Shown piece by piece: positions 1 to 5,357 of a stretch of 5,357 bases of DNA. This DNA is from an uncultured Burkholderiales bacterium (lineage in GTDB: Bacteria; Pseudomonadota; Gammaproteobacteria; Burkholderiales; Burkholderiaceae_E): the NCBI GenBank assembly GCA_903831925.1, contig CAIKZV010000560.1:1-5357 (forward strand), in the 5' to 3' direction. The notes under the pieces were generated by a model. It worked only from the letters and a program-made list of their open reading frames with translations. It was not told the origin of the DNA and made no database searches. The translations under genes were made by a program, and so were the position numbers. Each line of letters opens with the position of its first letter. The first letter of the stretch is position 1.

Positions 1-1
1 C

Positions 2-499
2 GCGGTCGAGGCGAGTGCCAAGGTGATTGCGGCCTGTCATCAGTGGTTCGCGTTGCCACCGCCAGACGAGCGCCTGAGGCTGGTCTGCGCAGACGCCGGC
101 GAGTTCGTGGCGCGGCCTCGCGAACGAGGTCGTTACGGGGTGGTTCAGGTCGATGTCTATGACCGGGATGCCCGTGGCCCGGTGCTCGACTCATTGGCGT
201 TTTATCAGGACTGCAGGCGCTGTCTGGCGTCGCCCGGCATGCTGGTGGTCAATCTCTTCGGAGGTGACCGGCGCTCGTTTACCGAGAACCTCGAACGCAT
301 CATTGCGGTCTTTGACTCGCAGGTGCTGGTTCTGCCGCCGGTCGCAGCCGGCAATCTGGTGGTGCTGGCGTTCTCGGGTCCACCGCTGTCGGTCGATTCG
401 GACGACCTTTTCGCACGGGCAGAGTACCTGCAAAAGCAGTGGCGATTGCCAGGGCCTGACTGGGCGAAGGCGTTGCGCCACGCCATTCCTGGCGTGTGA
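2..499 (+). CDS. Spermidine-synthase-like protein, C-terminal part (5' end outside window)
   Basis: The frame is open from the left edge, giving 165 visible residues; the GTG at 23 is internal, because the codons before it already read as family sequence. The visible part is the second half of a Rossmann-fold aminopropyltransferase/methyltransferase. Residues 2-8 (VEASAKV) match the end of the strand carrying the acidic residue that binds (decarboxylated) S-adenosylmethionine, with E3 as that residue. ADAGEF (30-35) matches the next nucleoside-contacting motif. VDVYD (50-54) keeps the D-x-x-D spacing of the catalytic aspartates of SpeE. LAFYQDCRRCL and LVVNLFGG follow, as in bacterial SpeE-like proteins. 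The glycine-rich SAM loop must lie upstream, off the window. NLFGG replaces the glutamine-containing segment of classical SpeE, so polyamine synthesis is not assured; a cytosolic methyltransferase-like role is possible. The family is fairly sure, the substrate is not. The next gene starts about 150 bases downstream on the same strand. Confidence 0.8.
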   Translation, partial: AVEASAKVIAACHQWFALPPPDERLRLVCADAGEFVARPRERGRYGVVQVDVYDRDARGPVLDSLAFYQDCRRCLASPGMLVVNLFGGDRRSFTENLERIIAVFDSQVLVLPPVAAGNLVVLAFSGPPLSVDSDDLFARAEYLQKQWRLPGPDWAKALRHAIPGV

Positions 500-649
500 C
501 CGGGCGAGAGGCACACCGAAGCGCCTGAGACATGAGTCCGCGCGATGTCGCAGTGACCATCGGTGCATCATGAACGCTGGCCCGTCCGGGGCGACCGTCC
601 ATCCGTGCTTGAGCGTAAGTCGTCGGGGCGGATGCTAGCGTCCGGGTCA

Positions 650-2605
650 ATGAGCTCCAGCCTGATCGATCTTCCCGTCGCCGGCACCGTGCCAGCTTCC
701 GATGTGTCCGCCGCTGCGCCGGGCGCAGACCGCTTGCACGCGACGGTTGCGGCTCAGGTTGCAACGCTGGCTTCCACGTCCTTCGCATCCTCCACGCCTT
801 CTGCGTCGAACCCGCCGGCCTTCGGAACCGAGGCGCGTCCCTTCGGCGTTCGCGGCCGCAGGCTGGGGGTCCAGGAGGTGCTCGCTGCACTGGTCGAAGA
901 CGGTCTGGTCGACCCCGAACAGGCGCGGGTTGCCGGTGACTACTCGCGGCTGTCGCAGGCTCGCCGGCATGCGCTGGTGGCGATCGCCGAGCGCAAGCTT
1001 GCCTCGCTCAAGCCGCCGCATCAGGTGCTCGACCTCGAAACCCTGAGCGCCTGGATGGCAGGTCGCTTTGGCCTCGAGCTTGCGCATATCGACCCCTTGA
1101 AGGTCGACCTGTCGCGAATCGCCGACGTGATGTCGAGCACCTATGCAAGTCGCTTCGATATTTTGCCGCTGGGTGTTCGGGGCAGTGAGATCGTGGTTGC
1201 GACCTGCGAGCCGATGATTGATGAATGGGTCGATGAGCTCTCGCAATTGCTGCGTAAGCGGATCCATCGGGTTGCGGCCAATCCGGTCGATATCGCACGC
1301 TATGTGGTCGAGTTCTACAGTCTGGCCCGATCGGTGCGCGGCGCGCACAAGAGCGGACCGGCCAATGCCCACAGCAACGGTTTCGAGCAACTCGTCGAGC
1401 TTGGCCGCAGTGGCCGCAACCTCGATGCCAACGACCAGCATGTCATCACCATCGTCGACTGGCTCTGGCAATACGCCTTCGAGCAGCGCGCCAGTGATAT
1501 CCACCTTGAGCCGCGGCGAGAACTCGGCGTGGTGCGATTTCGGATCGACGGAGTGCTGCACAGCGTCTATCAGGTGCCGCCGGCAGTGATGTCGGCGATG
1601 ACCAGCCGCATCAAGCTGCTGGGGCGGATGGACGTGGTCGAAAAGCGGCGTCCGCAGGATGGCCGCATCAAGACCCGCACCGCCGATGGCCGCGAGGTTG
1701 AGTTGCGCCTGTCGACCCTGCCGACGGCCTTCGGCGAGAAGCTGGTGATGCGGATCTTCGATCCCGAGGTGCTGCAGCGCGGATTCGGCGATCTGGGCTT
1801 TTCGGATGACGACCTGGCGCGCTGGAACGAGATGACCCGTGCGCCCAATGGCATTGTGCTGGTCACCGGCCCCACCGGCTCGGGCAAGACCACGACGCTT
1901 TACTCGACGCTGCGACAGTTGGCCACCGACGAGGTCAATGTCTGCACCGTCGAAGACCCGATCGAGATGGTCGAACCGGCCTTCAATCAGATGCAGGTGC
2001 AAAGCGGCATCGACCTTGGGTTTTCCGAAGGCATTCGGGCGCTGATGCGCCAGGATCCCGACATCATCATGGTCGGCGAAATTCGCGATCTGGATACCGC
2101 GCAGATGGCGGTCCAGGCCGCGCTGACCGGGCACCTGGTGCTCTCGACCCTGCACACCAATGATTCGGCCAGTGCGATCACGCGGCTGCTTGATCTGGGC
2201 GTGCCGTCCTTTCTCCTGAACGCGACCGTCCTCGGCGTGATGGCGCAGCGCCTGGTGCGCGTACTGTGCAAGCACTGCAAGGCGCAGACCGATGCCGAGC
2301 CCGACCAGCGCTGGGAGGCGATGATTCGGCCTTACAAGGCGCGTCGTCCGCAGTCGACCTGGCGAGCGGTCGGATGCCTGGAGTGCCGCAATACCGGGTA
2401 TCGGGGCAGGGCAGGCCTGTATGAAATCCTGACCATGAACGACGACATCCGGGGGCTGATCAATGGCCAGCCAGACCTGAGCGCGATTCGAACGCGCGCC
2501 ATGCGAGATGGCATGAAACCGCTGCGATTGTCGGGCGCCATGAAAGTGGCTGCCGGTCAGACCACGATGGAAGAAGTGCTGCGCAATGCGCCGGCCATCG
2601 ACTGA
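650..2605 (+). CDS. GspE/PulE-family type II secretion / type IV pilus assembly ATPase
   Basis: Cytoplasmic hexameric ATPase of the type II secretion/type IV pilus superfamily, 651 residues from this start. Residues 1-65 are rich in Ala, Ser, Thr and Pro and probably disordered. A helical segment (72-116) is followed by a GspE_N/MshEN-type domain (about 125-222). The core begins with ASDIHLEP (281-288), RFRIDG (296-301) and KRRPQDGR (332-339). Walker A is GPTGSGKT (407-414, K413), the Asp box is VEDPIE (434-439), Walker B is DPDIIMVGEIRD (469-480, E477), and the His box starts TGHLVLSTLHTND (from 493). Two CxxC pairs (C540/C543 and C576/C579) form the tetracysteine zinc site usual in GspE and PilB. 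Nothing is missing, so it should be active. The frame is open from ATG 563, with other ATGs at 632 and 650. I chose 650 because the 29 extra residues are Arg/Ser-rich and unlike coding sequence; no start has a strong Shine-Dalgarno. No gspF, gspG, pilC or secretin gene is in view, so GspE, PilB and MshE-type roles cannot be separated. Confidence 0.93.
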   Translation: MSSSLIDLPVAGTVPASDVSAAAPGADRLHATVAAQVATLASTSFASSTPSASNPPAFGTEARPFGVRGRRLGVQEVLAALVEDGLVDPEQARVAGDYSRLSQARRHALVAIAERKLASLKPPHQVLDLETLSAWMAGRFGLELAHIDPLKVDLSRIADVMSSTYASRFDILPLGVRGSEIVVATCEPMIDEWVDELSQLLRKRIHRVAANPVDIARYVVEFYSLARSVRGAHKSGPANAHSNGFEQLVELGRSGRNLDANDQHVITIVDWLWQYAFEQRASDIHLEPRRELGVVRFRIDGVLHSVYQVPPAVMSAMTSRIKLLGRMDVVEKRRPQDGRIKTRTADGREVELRLSTLPTAFGEKLVMRIFDPEVLQRGFGDLGFSDDDLARWNEMTRAPNGIVLVTGPTGSGKTTTLYSTLRQLATDEVNVCTVEDPIEMVEPAFNQMQVQSGIDLGFSEGIRALMRQDPDIIMVGEIRDLDTAQMAVQAALTGHLVLSTLHTNDSASAITRLLDLGVPSFLLNATVLGVMAQRLVRVLCKHCKAQTDAEPDQRWEAMIRPYKARRPQSTWRAVGCLECRNTGYRGRAGLYEILTMNDDIRGLINGQPDLSAIRTRAMRDGMKPLRLSGAMKVAAGQTTMEEVLRNAPAID

Positions 2606-2632
2606 CCGACAACACGGCCGCCTGCCGGTCAG
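2602..2632. repeat. Inverted repeat overlapping the ATPase stop codon
   Basis: CTGACCG (2602-2608) and CGGTCAG (2626-2632) are perfect reverse complements, 7 bp, with a 17-base GC-rich spacer; the left arm contains the TGA stop of the GspE-like gene. The position suits a transcript end or mRNA-stabilising hairpin. No T-run follows, so it is not a standard intrinsic terminator, and a 7-bp stem could arise by chance in GC-rich DNA. Confidence 0.3.
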
Positions 2633-2659
2633 CATGACTTAGCCGACATCCCTTCTCAT

Positions 2660-2684
2660 CTGATCTGCGACGCAGGCCGATCAG
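2660..2684. repeat. Inverted repeat in the ATPase-ABC exporter gap
   Basis: CTGATC (2660-2665) pairs perfectly with GATCAG (2679-2684). Inside it TGC and GCA (2666-2668 and 2672-2674) can extend the stem around a GAC loop, leaving GGCC bulged. It could be an RNA hairpin or a dyad bound by a regulator. There is no T-run. Function is unknown. Confidence 0.25.
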
Positions 2685-2692
2685 AGCGCGAT

Positions 2693-2707
2693 GCCGATCA
2701 CGTCGGC
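2693..2707. repeat. Short hairpin upstream of the ABC exporter
   Basis: GCCGA (2693-2697) and TCGGC (2703-2707) form a 5-bp perfect stem with the loop TCACG. The word GCCGATCA occurs at 2676-2683 and again at 2693-2700, so this hairpin shares an arm sequence with the preceding inverted repeat. The two lie 70-120 bases before the preferred exporter start, where a promoter or leader would be expected. No -35/-10 pair could be assigned convincingly. Confidence 0.25.
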
Positions 2708-2764
2708 GCAATGTCTGCGTTCTGCCTGTATCCTGCGCGGCGCACCAGCGCATCTTCGCGCCGC

Positions 2765-2769
2765 AAGGT
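2765..2769 (+). promoter_or_regulatory. Possible ribosome binding site of the ABC exporter
   Basis: AAGGT lies 10 bases before the ATG at 2780, slightly farther than ideal. The alternative ATG at 2711 has no purine-rich element in front. This is modest support for the 2780 start. Confidence 0.35.
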
Positions 2770-2779
2770 CCGATCCCTC

Positions 2780-4630
2780 ATGTCTGCCGACGCCAAGCTT
2801 TCTTCACCCGCCATACCGGTTGCTGACGACCACCCTGGCGCCACGCCTGCCCCGGCCGCGCCGACCCGCAGGCTTGCCGGCCTCGGGCTGCTGCTGCCCT
2901 GGCTGCGCCCTTACCTTGGTCGCACTGCCATCGCGGTGGTATGTCTGCTTGCTGCGGCCACGGCCACGCTGATCGTGCCTGCTTTGCTCAAGGGCGTGAT
3001 CGATACCGGCTTTGGTGGTGATCCGGCCTTGCGTGAGACCGAACTCGGCCGGCGCTTCCTGCTGCTCTTTGGCGCGGCCGCGATGCTCGCTTTTTTCAGC
3101 GCCGGGCGCTACTACATGATGACCTGGCTTGGCGAGCGGGTGATTGCCGATCTGCGCAATGCGGTCTATGCCCGCGTGGTGACGCAAAGTCCGGTGTTTT
3201 TCGAGACGACCCAGACCGGCGAGGTGCTGTCGCGGCTGTCGGCCGATACCACCCTGGTTCAGACCGTGGTCGGGTCGAGTTTCTCGATGGGGCTGCGCAA
3301 TGTGGTCCTGTTTGTGGGCAGCCTGGGCATGCTGGTGGTCAGCGTCCCGAAAGTGGCGATCACCGTCATCGCCCTGCTCGGTTTTGTGGTGTTGCCTGCG
3401 ATCTGGATCGGTCGGCGGGTGCGCAAACTGTCTCGCGCCAGTCAGGACCGGCTGGCCGACTCAAGCGCGATTGCGGCCGAAGTGCTCAATGCGATTCCGG
3501 TGGTGCAAAGCTATGGTCAGCAGGACCGTGAGACGCAACGCTTTGCGCAGGCCAGCGAGACCGCCTTTGCCACCTCGATCCGACGCACCGGCGCGCGCGC
3601 CTGGCTGACCGGTTTCGTGATCGTATCGGTCTTCGGTTCGGCGATTTTCGGCCTCTACAGCGGCACGCAGGCGGTACTCAGGGGCGATATCACCGCCGGT
3701 CAGCTCGGCCAGACCCTGATCTACTTTGCGATTGTTGCCTCGAGCGCCGCGGTGCTGGCCGAGGTCTGGGGCGACCTGCTGCGCGCCGCCGGCGCCTCGG
3801 AGCGGCTCGATGAACTGCTGCGCGCCGAGCCCGCGATCCGCAGCCCGGCGCAACCGGCGCGTATGCCGGCCAGTTCAGCGTCCGGCGCCGCCATCGACTT
3901 CGAGCATCTGCAGTTTGCCTATCCCTCAAGGCTTCAAAGCCCGGCGATCCGCGATTTCAGTCTGAGCATTCCGGCGGGCCATACCGTGGCGCTGGTTGGG
4001 CCAAGCGGTGCCGGCAAGAGCACCGTCCTGCAGCTGCTGCTGCGCTTTTACGAGGCCTCATCGGGTTCGCTGCGGGTGGACGGTGTTGCGATCGATCGCT
4101 GGGACCTGGAGGCCCTGCGCTCGCGGATCGCGCTGGTGCCTCAGGACGCGGTGATCTTTTCGGCCGATGCGCTGGAGAACATCCGCTACGGTCGCCCGAC
4201 CGCGAGCGAGGAGGAGGTGATTGCGGCGGCGCGTGCGGCTCAGGCCGATGGGTTTCTCAGCCAGCTGCCGCAGGGCTATCGGACCTTTCTCGGCGAGCGC
4301 GGTCTGCGCCTGTCAGGTGGGCAGCGCCAGCGTATCGCGATCGCTCGGGCCATCCTGAAAGATGCACCGCTGCTGCTGCTCGATGAGGCCACCAGCGCGC
4401 TTGATACCGAGAGCGAACGGCTGGTGCAGCAGGCGCTCGAAACCGCTATGCGCGGCCGCACGACCATCGTGGTGGCCCATCGGCTGTCGACGGTGCAGCG
4501 TGCCGATCTGATCGTGGTGATGGAGCAGGGCCGTATTGTCGAACAAGGCCGGCATGCCGAGCTTCTGGCGCGAGGCGGCCTCTATGCGCGCCTGGCTAAA
4601 CTGCAGTTCGAGGTTGATGTGCCTGGCTGA
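2780..4630 (+). CDS. MsbA-like half-size ABC exporter (fused membrane and ATPase domains)
   Basis: Inner-membrane ATP-driven exporter, 616 residues from this start, working as a homodimer. After a Pro/Ala-rich N-terminus (about 1-32), six membrane helices fall near residues 48-70, 92-113, 171-188, 193-211, 275-297 and 308-330. The ATPase domain has A-loop Tyr381, Walker A GPSGAGKST (407-415, K413), Q-loop Gln455, signature LSGGQ (511-515), Walker B LLLLDE ending at D535/E536, D-loop SALD (539-542) and switch His567. All are intact. Stretches such as GEVLSRLSADTTLVQTVVGS and RRVRKLSRASQDR recall the MsbA-related subfamily of proteobacteria (TIGR02204 from memory), distinct from true MsbA. The cargo may be lipid or drug-like and cannot be read from sequence. 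The frame is open from ATG 2711; I prefer 2780, which has an AAGGT upstream and gives a usual family length, while the 23 extra residues are Arg/Ser-rich. Its stop lies 7 bases from the stop of the convergent VWA gene. Confidence 0.93.
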   Translation: MSADAKLSSPAIPVADDHPGATPAPAAPTRRLAGLGLLLPWLRPYLGRTAIAVVCLLAAATATLIVPALLKGVIDTGFGGDPALRETELGRRFLLLFGAAAMLAFFSAGRYYMMTWLGERVIADLRNAVYARVVTQSPVFFETTQTGEVLSRLSADTTLVQTVVGSSFSMGLRNVVLFVGSLGMLVVSVPKVAITVIALLGFVVLPAIWIGRRVRKLSRASQDRLADSSAIAAEVLNAIPVVQSYGQQDRETQRFAQASETAFATSIRRTGARAWLTGFVIVSVFGSAIFGLYSGTQAVLRGDITAGQLGQTLIYFAIVASSAAVLAEVWGDLLRAAGASERLDELLRAEPAIRSPAQPARMPASSASGAAIDFEHLQFAYPSRLQSPAIRDFSLSIPAGHTVALVGPSGAGKSTVLQLLLRFYEASSGSLRVDGVAIDRWDLEALRSRIALVPQDAVIFSADALENIRYGRPTASEEEVIAAARAAQADGFLSQLPQGYRTFLGERGLRLSGGQRQRIAIARAILKDAPLLLLDEATSALDTESERLVQQALETAMRGRTTIVVAHRLSTVQRADLIVVMEQGRIVEQGRHAELLARGGLYARLAKLQFEVDVPG

Positions 4631-4637
4631 CGCTGCC

Positions 4638-5147
4638 TTATTTCGACATCTCGCGCATGGCCTTCTCCAGGCCAGCGAGCGTCACCGGATACATCCGGTT
4701 GGCAAGCACCTGGCGAATCACCGAAATCGACTGCCGGTATTCCCAGACGCCTTCCGGCTCGGGGTTGAGCCAGGCGAATTTCGGAAAGCGTTCGGCCAGG
4801 CGTTGCAGCCAGACCGCCCCGGCTTCTTCGTTGTTGTACTCGACCGATCCGCCCGGCTGCAGGATCTCGTAAGGGCTCATGGTGGCGTCGCCCACGAAGA
4901 TCAGCCGGTAGTCGGAGTTGTACTTGCGCAGCAGGTCCCAGGTGGCCATCCGCTCGGAATGACGCCGCCGGTTGTTCTTCCACACGAAGTCGTAGACGCA
5001 GTTGTGGAAGTAATAGAACTCGAGATGCTTGAACTCGCTCTTGGCGGCCGAGAAGAGTTCTTCGGTGCGTTTGATGTGGTCGTCCATCGTGCCGCCGACA
5101 TCGAGCAGCATCACCACCTTGATGGTGTTGTGCCGCTCTGGAACCAT
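4638..5147 (-). CDS. Downstream open segment of the VWA gene (VWA domain only)
   Basis: This is the open stretch left after the TAA, 169 residues from the first available Met. It holds the metal-binding loop (DVGGT at residues 16-20), FVGDATMSPYEI (84-95) and the full C-terminus. The Met belongs to the conserved stretch LDIKMVPERHN and is almost certainly internal in the ancestral protein. No Shine-Dalgarno precedes it, and no ATG, GTG or TTG lies in frame between the TAA and this codon. If translated by reinitiation it would start right at the first VWA strand, so a bare VWA domain is conceivable but not expected. An automatic annotation may list this as a separate hypothetical gene; it is better read as part of the interrupted gene. 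Confidence 0.45.
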   Translation of the reverse strand: MVPERHNTIKVVMLLDVGGTMDDHIKRTEELFSAAKSEFKHLEFYYFHNCVYDFVWKNNRRRHSERMATWDLLRKYNSDYRLIFVGDATMSPYEILQPGGSVEYNNEEAGAVWLQRLAERFPKFAWLNPEPEGVWEYRQSISVIRQVLANRMYPVTLAGLEKAMREMSK

Positions 5148-5180
5148 CTTGATGTCAAGGTAGCCGGCATTGCGGGCAGT

Positions 5181-5183
5181 TTA
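5181..5183 (-). other. In-frame TAA interrupting the VWA gene
   Basis: The minus-strand codon is TAA between GCC (Ala) and ACT (Thr), in the stretch DDTIA-stop-TARNAGYLD. The frame is the same on both sides, so no insertion or deletion is involved. A single base change from AAA (Lys), CAA (Gln) or GAA (Glu) would produce it; from memory, relatives carry a polar or charged residue in this helix. Confidence 0.85.
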
Positions 5184-5357
5184 GGCGATGGTGTCGTCCA
5201 GATCGAGTTCGTACTCGGCACCCTGGCGCGCGAACGTGCGCAGGCGGCGCAGTGCGACCTTGATGTTGCGGGTGCCGATCTCGACCTGGTCGTCGTAGTC
5301 CTTGTAGGCACGCTGCTCCCAGACCTTCACGCCGGTCCGGTTGCCGCCGGCCGGGCC

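Larger units (their letters stand above)
4638..5357 (-). pseudogene. CoxE-like VWA-domain protein gene, interrupted by an in-frame stop; 5' end outside window
   Basis: Reading leftwards from the edge, one frame gives 58 residues (including VKVWEQRAYKDYDDQVEIGT and YELDLDDTIA), then TAA at 5181-5183, then TARNAGYLDIKMVPERHN and 169 residues from the Met at 5147 to the stop at 4638. The joined product reads as one member of the uncharacterised VWA family related to CoxE, usually near 390-400 residues, so about 160 N-terminal residues lie off the window. The VWA core has a metal-site-like DVGGTMDD (5102-5079), a Gly/Thr variant of DxSxS. FHNCVYDFVW, FVGDATMSPYEI and the tail MYPVTLAGLEKAM are also characteristic of the family. 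Relatives often sit beside a MoxR-type AAA+ ATPase and are thought to act with it as a chaperone-like pair; if so here, that gene would lie to the right. Apart from the one stop there is no decay, so the loss is recent or the stop is a sequence error. Family confidence is high; pseudogene status is moderate. Confidence 0.7.

Noticed and set aside
494..516. GTGTG (494-498) and CACAC (512-516) as a terminator for the spermidine-synthase-like gene
   Set aside because: The stem is only 5 bp with a 13-base loop and is not followed by a T-run.
609..638. Possible promoter before the ATPase gene: TTGAGC at 609-614 with a -10-like element near 632
   Set aside because: The downstream hexamer matches the TATAAT consensus poorly, so nothing beyond chance similarity is shown. 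The rest of the 500-649 gap holds nothing I can support.
647..2635. A 662-residue minus-strand open frame opposite the ATPase gene
   Set aside because: It is the antisense shadow of a GC-rich, strongly biased gene. Its translation is rich in His, Arg and Gln, shows no domain motifs, and the plus strand encodes an unmistakable GspE-family ATPase.
2729..2734. TATCCT as a -10 element for the ABC exporter
   Set aside because: No acceptable -35 hexamer lies 16-18 bases upstream; one weak hexamer is not enough to call a promoter.
5111..5311. A 66-residue minus-strand frame crossing the TAA in the VWA gene, considered as a frameshifted continuation
   Set aside because: Its translation is a Thr/Arg/Ser-rich run with no family motifs. 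The conserved VWA family sequence continues in one frame on both sides of the TAA, so no frameshift is needed.

Overview
The window is GC-rich bacterial chromosome, dense with genes and strongly biased to G/C at third codon positions. The protein sequences look like a Gram-negative proteobacterium, most likely a betaproteobacterium of the Azoarcus/Thauera (Rhodocyclales) kind. That placement is recalled resemblance, not a search result. There are no mobile elements, CRISPR arrays, tRNAs or rRNAs.

Layout from left to right. Positions 2-499 (+) are the C-terminal part of a spermidine-synthase-like, Rossmann-fold protein whose start lies outside the window. After a 150-base gap comes a complete GspE/PulE-family secretion or pilus assembly ATPase (about 650-2605, +). 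It has every ATPase motif and the tetracysteine zinc site, but no partner secretion gene is in view. A 174-base gap with several short inverted repeats separates it from a complete MsbA-like half-size ABC exporter (about 2780-4630, +). The exporter stops only 7 bases before the stop of a convergent minus-strand gene, which runs to the right edge. That gene encodes a CoxE-like von Willebrand factor A (VWA) protein.

The three plus-strand genes do not form an obvious pathway: one is a polyamine-synthase-like enzyme, one a secretion motor and one a lipid or drug exporter. Gaps of 150-174 bases suggest they are neighbours rather than a tightly coupled operon.

The clearest anomaly is in the VWA gene. 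Its reading frame is continuous in sequence character from the right edge to position 4638 but is broken by one in-frame TAA at 5181-5183. Both sides are in the same frame and both look like normal family sequence, so this is a point nonsense change (a recent pseudogene or a sequence error), not a frameshift. I saw no convincing sign of an undescribed system; the rest looks like ordinary core or soft-core genome.
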